This document shows positions 8,049 through 16,279 of a stretch of 64,000 nt of DNA, in pieces. The DNA lies in the NCBI RefSeq assembly GCF_019468465.1, contig NZ_CP080519.1, forward strand, positions 4,971,001-5,035,000, in the 5' to 3' direction. Source of the DNA: Amycolatopsis sp. DSM 110486 (GTDB taxonomy: Bacteria; Actinomycetota; Actinomycetes; Mycobacteriales; Pseudonocardiaceae). The notes below the pieces were generated by a model. It had not been told where the DNA came from and searched no databases. It saw only the letters and a list, made by a program, of their open reading frames with translations. The translations under genes and the position numbers were made by a program. Numbering within the stretch: position 1 is the first letter of the stretch; each line of letters opens with the position of its first letter.

Positions 8049-8485
8049 CCGTGGGCTGGTGGATCACCGACGACGGCCACGAAGTCGACACCGACCGCGA
8101 CACCGGCCAGATCATCGACGACGCCGGCCGGCGCACCGTGGCCGACTTCGCCGCGTGGGCCCTGACCGGCATCGAACAGGGGCGCACCATCGACGACCTC
8201 GCCAAGACCGCCCAATGCGGCGACGCCTTGATCCGCCTCGCGATCCTCGTGGCCCGCCGCCGCCGCGCCGCCGGCCACCACACCGCCGAGGCCCGCCGCG
8301 CCGACGACCGGCTCGCCGAGGACGCCGCCCGAGACCGCGTCGCCGAGGCCCGACCTGCCGAGGCCCGACCTGCCGAGGACCGCGCCGCCGCAGACAGGGT
8401 CGCCGAAGGCCCGACCTCCGAGCACCAGCCCGCCGGGGATCGAGCCGCGAAGGACCGAGCCGCCGAGAACGCCACCCACACCTGA
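8045..8485 (+). CDS. Unknown protein with Ala/Arg/Glu-rich repeated tail
   Basis: A 146-residue protein of unknown function, coupled to the previous gene by ATGA. The first 75 residues look folded (WWITDDGHEVDTDRDTGQII, then a helical FAAWALTGIEQGRTIDDLAKTAQCGDALIRLAILVARRRR). The rest is a degenerate run of short units such as AEDRAAADRVAE and AEARPAE, likely a charged helix or disordered tail. The tail is coded by imperfect tandem repeats at about 8270-8470, an obvious place for length variation. No enzyme motif is seen. Confidence 0.65.
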   Translation: MTVGWWITDDGHEVDTDRDTGQIIDDAGRRTVADFAAWALTGIEQGRTIDDLAKTAQCGDALIRLAILVARRRRAAGHHTAEARRADDRLAEDAARDRVAEARPAEARPAEDRAAADRVAEGPTSEHQPAGDRAAKDRAAENATHT

Positions 8486-8501
8486 CCAACCCGACCCAGC
8501 T

Positions 8502-8624
8502 CCCGGCCGCCGCCCTGGTGCCCCGACCTCGGTGCGGCGGCCGGGTTCCAACCTTCGCCGTCCGATGGTGCAGCGACGGTGGAGGGCGGACGCCCCCGGT
8601 GACTTCTCGGACGCCGGGGGCGTC
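8502..8624 (+). terminator. Two tandem GC-rich stem-loops
   Basis: The first stem is 12 bp (8502-8513 with 8534-8545, 20-base loop). The second is a perfect 11-bp stem, GACGCCCCCGG (8589-8599) with CCGGGGGCGTC (8614-8624). They fill the gap between the small-gene pair and the Nif3 gene, and neither has a T-run. They probably terminate the upstream pair and insulate the Nif3 operon. Confidence 0.6.
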
Positions 8625-8673
8625 GCGCCGCCTCGGGGTCCCGGGGCCGCCGCCGCCGTCGTGGGAAGATCCC

Positions 8674-9492
8674 GTGGTGCCTGCCCTAGCCGAGATCCTC
8701 GACGTCCTCGAACGCCACTACCCGCCGCGCCTCGCGGAGAAGTGGGATGCCGTCGGGCTCGTGTGCGGGGACCCGGCGGAGGAGGTCACGCGGGTGCTGT
8801 TCTGCGTCGACCCCGTCGAGGAGACGGTGGCCGAGGCCGAGGACCTGGGCGCGCAGCTGATCGTCGCGCACCACCCGTTGCTGCTGCGCGGGGTGCACGG
8901 CGTGCCCGCCGACACGGTCAAGGGCGGCCTCGTGCACCGCCTCATCCGCGGCGGCCGCGCGCTCTACTGCGCGCACACCAACGCCGACTCGGCCGACCCC
9001 GGCGTGTCCGACGCGCTCGCGAACGCCATCGGCCTCACCGTCGACCGGCCGCTCGACCCGCAGGAACCCGGTGGCCGCACAGGCATCGGGCGGATCGGGC
9101 ACCTGGCCGAAGCCGAGCCGTTCGCGGTGTTCGTGCAGCGCGTCGCCGAGGCGTTGCCGGCCACGGTGCCGGGCGTACTGGGCGCGGGGGACCCGGATCG
9201 GCCGATCCGCACTGTCGCGGTGTCCGGCGGCGCGGGCGACTCCTACCTCGCGCGCGCCACCGCCGAGGGCGTCGACGCGTACGTGACGGCGGACCTGCGC
9301 CACCACCCCGCCGGCGAGCACCTCGCCGCCTCGGGGCCCGCGCTGGTCGGGCTCACGCACTGGGCCAGCGAATGGCCCTGGTGCGCGCAGGCCTCGGCCC
9401 TTGTCGACGCGGCCTTTGCGGGTAACGTCGACAGTCACGTCTCCACGAGGCGCACCGACCCGTGGACCGTCCGCGCGACCCCCGCTAGCTGA
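8674..9492 (+). CDS. Nif3-like dinuclear metal centre protein
   Basis: About 272 residues, matching the short form of the Nif3/DUF34 family. Metal-ligand motifs are present: IVAHHPLLL (His66, His67), HTNAD (His101, Asp105) and a C-terminal segment LVGLTHWASEWPW that carries the late His and Glu ligands. The family forms hexamers that bind two metals per subunit. Several members have been linked to GTP cyclohydrolase or metal-insertion roles, but the function is not settled. The start is GTG at 8674 (or 8677). It is followed by the zinc-ribbon and RNase H genes, the same order as M. tuberculosis Rv2230c-Rv2229c-Rv2228c. Confidence 0.9.
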   Translation: MVPALAEILDVLERHYPPRLAEKWDAVGLVCGDPAEEVTRVLFCVDPVEETVAEAEDLGAQLIVAHHPLLLRGVHGVPADTVKGGLVHRLIRGGRALYCAHTNADSADPGVSDALANAIGLTVDRPLDPQEPGGRTGIGRIGHLAEAEPFAVFVQRVAEALPATVPGVLGAGDPDRPIRTVAVSGGAGDSYLARATAEGVDAYVTADLRHHPAGEHLAASGPALVGLTHWASEWPWCAQASALVDAAFAGNVDSHVSTRRTDPWTVRATPAS

Positions 9493-9541
9493 CTCCCCGC
9501 ATGACCACCAATTCCGCCGAGTCAATTCAACAAGGAGCACC

Positions 9542-10279
9542 GTGAAGGCCGACCCCGCCGTCCAGCGCCAGCTGCTCGAACTCGCGAAGGTGGACGCCGA
9601 GCTTTCGCGCACCGCGCACCGCCGGCGCACCCTGCCCGAGCTCGCCGAGATCGACGCGGGCGAGAAGACCGTGCGCGACAAGCGCGACGCGCTGGTGTCC
9701 GTGCAGACTGCCGCGTCGGACCTCGACCGCGAGATCGCCCGGCAGGAGAAAGAGGTCGAGTCGGTGCGGGCCCGCGAGGACCGCGACCGCAAGCTGCTGG
9801 AGTCGGGCTCCGTCAACGCCAAGCAGATGACCGACATCGAGCACGAGCTGCAGACGCTCGGCCGCCGCCAGAGCGCGCTCGAAGACGACCTGCTGGAGCT
9901 CATGGAGCAGCGCGAGGCCCTGGAGCTCGACGCGCAGCGCACCGGCGCCGAGGTCGACAAGGCCGAGGCGGGCGTCGCGGCCGCGATCGAGCGCCGCGAC
10001 GCGGAGTTCAAGGACCTCGACACCACGCGCGCCCGCCGCGACGAAGACCGCGCGAAGCTGCTGCCGCGCTTCCCGGAGCCGGTGCTCAAGCTGTATACAC
10101 GCGTGCTGGACCACAAGGGCATCGGCGCGTCCTTGCTGCGCGCTCGCCGCTGCGGCGCCTGCCAGCTGGAGCTGGACCGCAACACCATCGCCGAGATCAA
10201 GGCGACGGCCGAGGACACCGTCGTCCAGTGCGAGAACTGCGGGGCGATCCTGGTCCGTACGTTGGAGTCGGGCCTGTGA
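9542..10279 (+). CDS. Coiled-coil protein with C4 zinc ribbon
   Basis: A 245-residue protein. About residues 20-190 are charged heptad-like helices predicted to form a long antiparallel coiled coil. The C-terminus carries a zinc ribbon with two CxxC pairs, Cys204/Cys207 and Cys230/Cys233. It belongs to the family typified by Rv2229c and CT398/CdsZ-like proteins, whose chlamydial members interact with sigma-54 and secretion parts; the actinobacterial role is unknown. GTG 9542 has AAGGAG at 9531-9536. Its stop overlaps the GTG of the RNase H gene, so production of the two proteins is coupled. Confidence 0.9.
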   Translation: MKADPAVQRQLLELAKVDAELSRTAHRRRTLPELAEIDAGEKTVRDKRDALVSVQTAASDLDREIARQEKEVESVRAREDRDRKLLESGSVNAKQMTDIEHELQTLGRRQSALEDDLLELMEQREALELDAQRTGAEVDKAEAGVAAAIERRDAEFKDLDTTRARRDEDRAKLLPRFPEPVLKLYTRVLDHKGIGASLLRARRCGACQLELDRNTIAEIKATAEDTVVQCENCGAILVRTLESGL

Positions 10280-11427
10280 CCGACCGGGTCGTCGTCGAGG
10301 CCGACGGGGGGTCCCGGGGCAACCCGGGCCCGGCCGGCTACGGCGCGGTCGTGAAGGACGCCGCCACCGGCGAGGTGCTGGCCGAGCGCCACGAGTTCCT
10401 CGGTGTGGTGACCAACAACGTCGCGGAGTACTCGGGGCTCATCGCGGCCCTGACCGCGGCGGCGGAGACCGGCGCGTCCATTGTGGACGTGCGGATGGAC
10501 TCCAAGCTGGTCGTGGAGCAGATGTCCGGCCGCTGGAAGATCAAGCACGCCGCGCTGCAGCCGCTCGCCGCGCGGGCGCGTGAACTCGCGGACGGGTTCG
10601 ATCGTGTCACCTACATGTGGATCCCGCGCGCAGAGAACTCCCACGCCGACCACCTCGCCAACGTCGCGATGGACAGCGGCACCGGCAAGGTGACCACCCA
10701 GGCCCCGGCGCCGACCAAGCCGCAGGTCAAGACCACCTCCGGCACCGGTGAAGCCGACCGCGTCGCCAAGGCCGGCTGGACCGGCGCGCGTGGCACGCCC
10801 ACCCGACTGCTGCTCCTGCGCCACGGCCAGACCGAGATGTCGGTCGACCGCCGCTACTCCGGCCGCGGCGATGTGCCGCTCACCGAGCGCGGGCGCGGCC
10901 AGGCGGCCGCGGCGGCGAAGCGGCTCGGCGCGTGGCCGGGCCTCGTCTCCGAAGACGGCGAGGCCGCCCCCATCGTCTCCTCGCCCTTGACCAGGACGAA
11001 GCAGACCGCCCAGGCCGTGGCCGACGCGCTGGGTACCCGCTTCGTCACGCACCCGGGCCTCATCGAGACCGACTTCGGCGAGTGGGAGGGCCTCACTTTC
11101 ACCGAGGCCGCCGAACGCGACCCCGAGCTGCACCGCTGCTGGCTGCGCGACTCGTCGTGCGCGCCGCCCGGGGGCGAGAGCTTCGACGCGGTCCACGAGC
11201 GCGTCGGCCAGGCCCGCCGCGACCTGATCGAGCAGTACGAGGGGAAGACGATCATCGTCGTCAGCCACGTCACGCCCATCAAGACGCTGCTGCGGATGGG
11301 GCTCGACGCGGGCCCGAGCCTGCTGTTCCGCCTGCACCTGGACCTGGCGTCGCTCTCGATCGTGGAGTTCTACCCGGATGGCAACTCCTCCGTGCATCTC
11401 GCCAACGACATTTCACACCTGTCCTAA
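10276..11427 (+). CDS. Bifunctional RNase HI / histidine phosphatase
   Basis: A 383-residue fusion. The N-terminal RNase H fold has its four acidic catalytic residues: Asp10 (VEADGGSRGNPGPAGYG), Glu51 (NVAEYSGL), Asp75 (VRMDSKLVV) and Asp125 (NSHADHLAN). A Pro/Thr-rich linker (about 135-170) leads to a phosphoglycerate-mutase-like domain with the catalytic RHG (182-184) and the second His in VVSHVTPIK. This architecture matches Rv2228c, which degrades RNA in RNA:DNA hybrids and has acid phosphatase activity (CobC-like alpha-ribazole phosphatase in some hosts). The GTG start overlaps the preceding TGA. Confidence 0.95.
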   Translation: MTDRVVVEADGGSRGNPGPAGYGAVVKDAATGEVLAERHEFLGVVTNNVAEYSGLIAALTAAAETGASIVDVRMDSKLVVEQMSGRWKIKHAALQPLAARARELADGFDRVTYMWIPRAENSHADHLANVAMDSGTGKVTTQAPAPTKPQVKTTSGTGEADRVAKAGWTGARGTPTRLLLLRHGQTEMSVDRRYSGRGDVPLTERGRGQAAAAAKRLGAWPGLVSEDGEAAPIVSSPLTRTKQTAQAVADALGTRFVTHPGLIETDFGEWEGLTFTEAAERDPELHRCWLRDSSCAPPGGESFDAVHERVGQARRDLIEQYEGKTIIVVSHVTPIKTLLRMGLDAGPSLLFRLHLDLASLSIVEFYPDGNSSVHLANDISHLS

Positions 11428-11456
11428 CCGCGCGCTGACCGGGGCTGTGCTGATCG

Positions 11457-11546
11457 TTACCGATCCGACCACAGTCACGGCGGGAACGGTTGCCCGGTAC
11501 CTTGACGTCCAGTTGCGTGCCCGCCTGCTTCTGGTCGGATCGGTAA
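11457..11546. repeat. 15-bp perfect inverted repeat in an intergenic region
   Basis: TTACCGATCCGACCA (11457-11471) is repeated as its exact reverse complement at 11532-11546, with 60 bases between the arms. The pair lies between the RNase H gene and the membrane glycosyltransferase gene. Possible roles are paired binding sites for a regulator (DNA looping) or closing stems of a structured leader RNA. The 250 bases before 11678 hold no other gene I can see. Confidence 0.6.
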
Positions 11547-11722
11547 AATGTGGGGCGGATCACGCGCAGGGATGACGCGTGAGCGGGCGCCGATCCGGTA
11601 TTGGCTAGAGTGCTGTGTCGACCGCGGCGCCGCGGCGCGGGTTCCACCCGGGATCCTCATCAGGGGGGCGCAGGCTCGTGCGTTTCTCGGCAAGCTCTGC
11701 GAGTAGAAACAGTGACGAGGTA

Positions 11723-13468
11723 ATGACCGCTAGCGCACTCACCGAAGCATCCGAACGCGACCTCCCCGGCGAGGACGCGCCCGTGACCGCCGTCGGCCTG
11801 CGCCACGGCTGGATCGCCTCCGTGCTGGCGGTGCTGGCCGGTGTCGCCGCTGTCGCCTGGCACGCCACGCGCTACGGCCACTGGATCGTGGACGACGCGG
11901 CCATCACGTTCTCCTACTCGCGCAGCTTGGCCGACGGCCTCGGCCCCGTCCTGCAGCCGGGCGCGCCGCCCGTCGAGGGCTTCTCCGACCCGACGTGGAT
12001 GGTCCTGCTCGCGCTGGGCAAGCTCGCCGGCCTGTTCGACCACGGCCTCCTGTTCGGCATCCCCGACTACGTGCTGTTCCCGAAGCTGCTCGGCCTGCTG
12101 TTCACCGCCGGCATCCTCACGCTCTGCCACGTCGTGGCGCGGCAGATCTTCCCGCGTCACGCGTGGGCGGTCACGCTGGCCGTGGGTCTCACGCTGGCGA
12201 CCATCCCGTCGTTCGTGATCTGGGTGGTCTCGGGCCTCGAGAACTCGCTGTTCGCGTTCGCGGTGCTCGGCCTCGCGGTGCTGCTGTTCACCGCGGTGCG
12301 CAAGGAACGCACGCTCACGTGGAAGGTCGCGGTGGGCGCGGGCGTGATCGTGGCGTTCGCCGCGCTGACGCGTCCGGAAGGCCTGATCTACGCCGGCGCG
12401 TACCCGATCGTCCTGCTCTACGGCGTGCGGCGCGAGGGTTTCTGGGTCAGCTTCCGCTACGCCGTGCTGTCCATTGTGGCTTTCGCGGTCCCGTTCGGCG
12501 CTTATGTGGCTTGGCGCCACAGCGAGTTCGGCGGCCGGTTCCTCGCCAACCCGTCGGTGGCGAAGAAGCAGGGCTTGCCTGACCTGATGTCGTTGGTCCG
12601 GCCCGGAACCCTGATCCTCTACGCCGGTGTCGCCGCCGTGGTCGTGCTCGCGGTGGTCGTGATCTGGGCGCTGCGCAAGGCGCCTTGGCGGCGTCCGCTG
12701 GCCGCGTTGATCACGCCCTTCGCGCTCGGCGTGATCGCCTTCGGCGTGATGGTGCCCGACTGGATGGCGCAGTTCCGCTTCGCGACGCCGGTGTGGGTCC
12801 TCGGCGTGCTCGCGGGCACGCTGTCGTTCGGCGAGCTGCTGCGCACGGTGAAGGTGCGCTGGCGCGCGGTCGCGTCCGTGGTCGTGGTGGCCGCGGCGAT
12901 CCCGTCGCTGGTCGGTTTCGTGCAGCAGTCCGACGAGTTCATCAAGAGCCCCACCGTGCCGGCGTGCCTGATCGCCGACCGCTTCGGCCGCGGCTTCAAC
13001 ACCTACGCCGACATGCTGGGCCTGCAACAGGCGTCGCTGCTGCTGCCGGACCTCGGCGGCTCGTCGATGACCAGCCGGCTGCAGCTCGTGGACATGGCGG
13101 GCCTGGTCAACGCGCCCATCGCCGACCTCACGCACGACGAGAACATGGCGGGCCTGCGCGACTACGTGTTCGACACGGTCAAGCCCACCTTCATCCACTC
13201 GTGGGGCCCGTGGGCCGGCGGCAACGGCATCTCCCTCGACCCGCGCATCGACCGCGACTACTACCCGATCTTCATCTACCCCGGCCCGGGCCTGCGCAAC
13301 GGCGACTGGGTCCGCAAGGACGCGGTGAAGGATCCGGCGAAGCTCCAGGCCGTCCAGCACTACGCGGCGACCACGATGATGGACGTCGAGGCCTACCGCT
13401 TCGGCAACGGCCTCGACGACTGCGGCCCCACGCTGGAGCCGGGGCAGACGATCCCGCCGCGGCCCTAG
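11723..13468 (+). CDS. GT-C type membrane glycosyltransferase (arabinofuranosyltransferase-like)
   Basis: About 581 residues with roughly 10 membrane segments and a C-terminal extracellular domain (about 410-581). After TM1 comes the acidic loop signature of GT-C enzymes, HWIVDDAAITFSYSRSLADG followed by GLGPVLQPGAPPVEGFSDPTW. Such enzymes use polyprenyl-phosphate sugars on the outer face of the membrane, and the nearest well-known relatives by pattern are mycobacterial arabinan-building enzymes. It could decorate arabinogalactan or a glycolipid. The ATG 11723 has GAGG only 2 bases away; a GTG at 11678 with an upstream G-rich sequence is an alternative start. No partner gene sits next to it. 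Confidence 0.7.
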   Translation: MTASALTEASERDLPGEDAPVTAVGLRHGWIASVLAVLAGVAAVAWHATRYGHWIVDDAAITFSYSRSLADGLGPVLQPGAPPVEGFSDPTWMVLLALGKLAGLFDHGLLFGIPDYVLFPKLLGLLFTAGILTLCHVVARQIFPRHAWAVTLAVGLTLATIPSFVIWVVSGLENSLFAFAVLGLAVLLFTAVRKERTLTWKVAVGAGVIVAFAALTRPEGLIYAGAYPIVLLYGVRREGFWVSFRYAVLSIVAFAVPFGAYVAWRHSEFGGRFLANPSVAKKQGLPDLMSLVRPGTLILYAGVAAVVVLAVVVIWALRKAPWRRPLAALITPFALGVIAFGVMVPDWMAQFRFATPVWVLGVLAGTLSFGELLRTVKVRWRAVASVVVVAAAIPSLVGFVQQSDEFIKSPTVPACLIADRFGRGFNTYADMLGLQQASLLLPDLGGSSMTSRLQLVDMAGLVNAPIADLTHDENMAGLRDYVFDTVKPTFIHSWGPWAGGNGISLDPRIDRDYYPIFIYPGPGLRNGDWVRKDAVKDPAKLQAVQHYAATTMMDVEAYRFGNGLDDCGPTLEPGQTIPPRP

Positions 13469-13492
13469 CCGGATTCCGTTCGCCCTGATCTG

Positions 13493-14737
13493 TCACGGCA
13501 GGACCAGCCACAACGCGGCGGTCGCCGCGGCGAGGGAGACGGGTGTGGTCAACGCGCCCAGCGCCGTGAACTCCCTCGCGCGCGGCGTGTGCCCGTGGCG
13601 GGCCAGCACGCGGCGCCACAGCAGCGTCGCCAAGGAGCCGAGGTAGGTCGCGTTCGGTCCGACGTTCACGCCGATCAGCACGGCCAGCAGCACGCCCGTG
13701 TTCGGGTGGTCGCCCAGCACCGACAGCAGGATCAGCGTCGCGGGCAGGTTGTTGACGAGGTTCGCCAGCACGGCCGCGATCGCGGTGGTGAGCAGCAGCT
13801 CGGGCAGCCCCGCCGTCGTGGGCAGGAACGCTTTGAGGGCGCCGCCGAGCACGTGTTCGTCGACGGCCTCCACCGTGATGGCCAGGCCGAGCACGAACAG
13901 CACCAGCATCGGCGACGCTTCCGTGATCACCTGCCACGGCTTGATCTTGCGTTCGCCCAGCGCCCGCGCGCTGAGCACGAGCGCCGCCAGCGCCGCGACC
14001 CAGACGGGCTCGACGTGCACGAGCTCGCCCACGCCGAAGCCGACGAGCATCACGCCGAGCACGACGAGCGCGAACACCGGCGCCTCGCGGTGCTGCGGCT
14101 TCTCGGTGCTGCGGGGGCCTTCCAGGTCGCGTTTGAAGAACCTCGCGAACACGGCCAGCTCGATCAGGATCGTGACCAGCCAGGGCAGCGCCATCAGCGC
14201 GGTGAACCCGGCGAACGTGAGCCCGGACGCGGCGAAGGCCAGAAGGTTGGTCAGGTTGGAGACGGGCAGCAGCGTCGAGGCCGAGTTGGCGAGGTGGGCG
14301 CAGGCGTAGACGTGGGGCTTCGACTCGAGCCTGAGCCCCTCGGCCGTGGCCAGCACGACCGGCGTGAGGAGCACGACGGTCGCGTCGAGGCTCAGCACCG
14401 CCGTCACGCCTGCCGCGGCGACGAAGGTGAACACGAGCAGCCGCTTGGGCTCACCCCGGCAGACTTCGGCCAGCCGGCTGCCCAGCCAGGAGAACACACC
14501 GTCGATGGCGGCGAGGTGGCTGACGAGCAGGATCGCGGCCAGGAACCCCATCGTCGGCAGGATCTCGACGACCCGCTGCCACGCGGCCGCGGGCGTGGTG
14601 AGCCCGATGGCGAGCACCACCGCCGCGACCGGAACCGCGGCGACCGCCTCGGGCAACCCGCGCGGGCGCACCATCGCGAACCCCAGCGTCACGGCCAGGA
14701 GCGCGAGGGAGACGACCGCGGCGAGGGGTTCGGGCAC
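13493..14737 (-). CDS. SLC13/ArsB-like permease
   Basis: A 414-residue membrane protein with about 10-11 helices in the ion-transporter fold shared by ArsB and SLC13 carriers. Two family hallmark loops are visible: LSLDATVVLLTPVVLATA followed by NSASTLLPVSNLTNLL in the first half, and VLANLVNNLPATLILLSVL followed by GVNVGPNATYLGSLATLLW in the second. These paired SN-L-TN / NNLPA motifs form the substrate site. Substrate cannot be told: arsenite, a dicarboxylate or another anion are all possible, and no arsR or arsenate reductase lies nearby. It converges with the glycosyltransferase gene with a 24-base gap. Confidence 0.85.
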   Translation of the reverse strand: MPEPLAAVVSLALLAVTLGFAMVRPRGLPEAVAAVPVAAVVLAIGLTTPAAAWQRVVEILPTMGFLAAILLVSHLAAIDGVFSWLGSRLAEVCRGEPKRLLVFTFVAAAGVTAVLSLDATVVLLTPVVLATAEGLRLESKPHVYACAHLANSASTLLPVSNLTNLLAFAASGLTFAGFTALMALPWLVTILIELAVFARFFKRDLEGPRSTEKPQHREAPVFALVVLGVMLVGFGVGELVHVEPVWVAALAALVLSARALGERKIKPWQVITEASPMLVLFVLGLAITVEAVDEHVLGGALKAFLPTTAGLPELLLTTAIAAVLANLVNNLPATLILLSVLGDHPNTGVLLAVLIGVNVGPNATYLGSLATLLWRRVLARHGHTPRAREFTALGALTTPVSLAAATAALWLVLP

Positions 14738-14906
14738 GCGAGAACGCTAATCGAGCCCACCCGGCGTCCGGTGAGCGGCTGTGAAGGTGCCGCCGAGGCC
14801 CGGCTTGCACACTGCCGTCTCGACCACACGCTGCCGACTCGCCTGTGCGCCCCTCGGCGAACTACCAACCTGCTGCGGGCTTCCCCTTGCCTTTGCCACT
14901 ACGCCC

Positions 14907-15002
14907 GCGGGATCGCGCCGGCTTCTGGACTGAGCGATTTTCGTGCGGCCCCTGGGCCGCATGAAAATCGGGAGGGAAGAAGCCGGCTCAAAGCGATCCC
15001 GC
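14907..15002. repeat. 96-base near-perfect inverted repeat at the sfnG 3' end
   Basis: The arms pair in four blocks: 14907-14916 with 14993-15002, 14917-14926 with 14978-14987, CGATTTTC (14935-14942) with GAAAATCG (14963-14970), and TGCGGCCC (14944-14951) with GGGCCGCA (14954-14961). The centre is only two bases. It overlaps the last codons of the SfnG-like gene. It could act as a terminator or mRNA 3' stabiliser, or be a remnant palindromic element. It has no T-run. Confidence 0.8.
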
Positions 15003-16145
15003 ACGCCTCGGCGGGGCCGAGGCAGATGACACAGGCTCGGGAATGCCTTTGCCCTTCGCCAGTTCGCGTTCCTTCTCGCGGATCACGGGCAGCACGTTCT
15101 TCCCGAAGTGCTCCACGTCTTCCAGGTAGTGCAAGAAACCCAGCAGCAGCAGGTTCGCGCCGCGCTTCTCGTATTCGATCGCTCGGTCGGCGATTTGTTC
15201 CGGCGTGCCGATGAGCTGGGTGCGGAAACCGTCGTTGTACTGCACGAGGTCCTTGAACTCGGAGTCGGCCCACATGCCTTTGTTGTCCGCCGTGGACTTC
15301 CCGGCCTGCGCGACAGCGGAACGGAACCCTTCGACAGCCGGCCGGTTGGCCTTCTCGATGATCTCGCGCAGCACGGCTTCGGCCTCGGCAGCCGATTCGC
15401 GGGCGATGACGAACCCGTTGAGTCCGAAGCGGACAGTGCGGCCGTTCGCGATGGCGCGGACGTCTTCGACTTGTTCGGTGAAACCGTCGTAGTCCTTGCC
15501 GTTGCTGAAGTACCAGTCGGACACGCGGCCGGCGACCTTGCGGGCGGCCGTGGAGTTGCCGCCCTGGAAGATCTCCGGGTGCGGGCGGCCGGGGGAGACC
15601 TCGGGCTTGGGCTTGATGTCGAAGTCGTGGATGCGGTAGAAGTCGCCGCCGAACTCGGCGTGGTCGTTCGTCCAGAGCTCGCGCACGGCGGTGATGAACT
15701 CCTCCGTGCGACGGTAGCGCTCGTCGTGTTCGAGCCACGGTTCGCCCAGCTTGGTGAACTCGTCCTTGAACCAGCCGCTGACGACGTTGATGGCCGCGCG
15801 CCCGCCGGAGATCACGTCGGCGCTCGCGACGAACTTCGCGAGCACACCCGGGTGCCACAGGCCGGGGTGGATCGCGGCGATCACCTTGAGACGCTGCGTC
15901 GCCAGCAGCAGTGCGAGGCTGAAGCCGGTGGATTCGTGCTGGTAGGAGGCGCCGTAGCTGGCGGTGTAGCGGACTTGGGTGAGCGCGTACTCGAAGCCGT
16001 TGTTCTCGGCCAGGATGGCGAGCTGCTTGTTGTACTCGTACCCCCAGTCGGTGCGCTGCTCGATGTCGCTGGTGACCAGGCCGCCGCTTACGTTCGGGAC
16101 CCAGTAGGCGAATTTCAGGGGCTCGTGCAGGTCTGGTGCGGACAT
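14988..16145 (-). CDS. sfnG: SfnG-like FMNH2-dependent monooxygenase
   Basis: A 385-residue bacterial-luciferase-like TIM-barrel flavoprotein. The N-terminus (KFAYWVPNVSGGLVTSDIEQ, then NNGFEYALTQVRY) is very close to dimethylsulfone monooxygenase SfnG, and the middle has the family's NVVSGWFKDEF and GGNSTAARKVAG. SfnG oxidises dimethylsulfone to methanesulfinate using FMNH2 from a separate reductase, to release sulfur. No flavin reductase, SfnR or sulfonate transporter is near, so the reductase must be coded elsewhere or the substrate may differ. The ATG at 16145 is used; the last codons lie inside the large inverted repeat. Confidence 0.85.
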   Translation of the reverse strand: MSAPDLHEPLKFAYWVPNVSGGLVTSDIEQRTDWGYEYNKQLAILAENNGFEYALTQVRYTASYGASYQHESTGFSLALLLATQRLKVIAAIHPGLWHPGVLAKFVASADVISGGRAAINVVSGWFKDEFTKLGEPWLEHDERYRRTEEFITAVRELWTNDHAEFGGDFYRIHDFDIKPKPEVSPGRPHPEIFQGGNSTAARKVAGRVSDWYFSNGKDYDGFTEQVEDVRAIANGRTVRFGLNGFVIARESAAEAEAVLREIIEKANRPAVEGFRSAVAQAGKSTADNKGMWADSEFKDLVQYNDGFRTQLIGTPEQIADRAIEYEKRGANLLLLGFLHYLEDVEHFGKNVLPVIREKERELAKGKGIPEPVSSASAPPRRAGSL

Positions 16146-16279
16146 GTCGCGAGTGAAACAGCGGCCCTGAGCAGCGTCAACGCACGTCCAGGGCGTGAGA
16201 TCATCCACAAAGGACCTTGCGCTGATCGACTTGAACCGGTTGTGGGCGGGGCCCGTACTCCCCTTTGCGAAGGGAGCTG

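Noticed and set aside
8686..11397. A 903-codon minus-strand frame opposite the Nif3, zinc-ribbon and RNase H genes
   Set aside because: It mirrors three well-supported genes, its product is His/Arg/Val-rich low complexity typical of antisense frames in high-GC DNA, and it has no family motif.
11502..11549. A promoter from TTGACG (11502) and TAAAAT (11544)
   Set aside because: The spacing is 36 bases, about twice what a sigma-70 type promoter allows.
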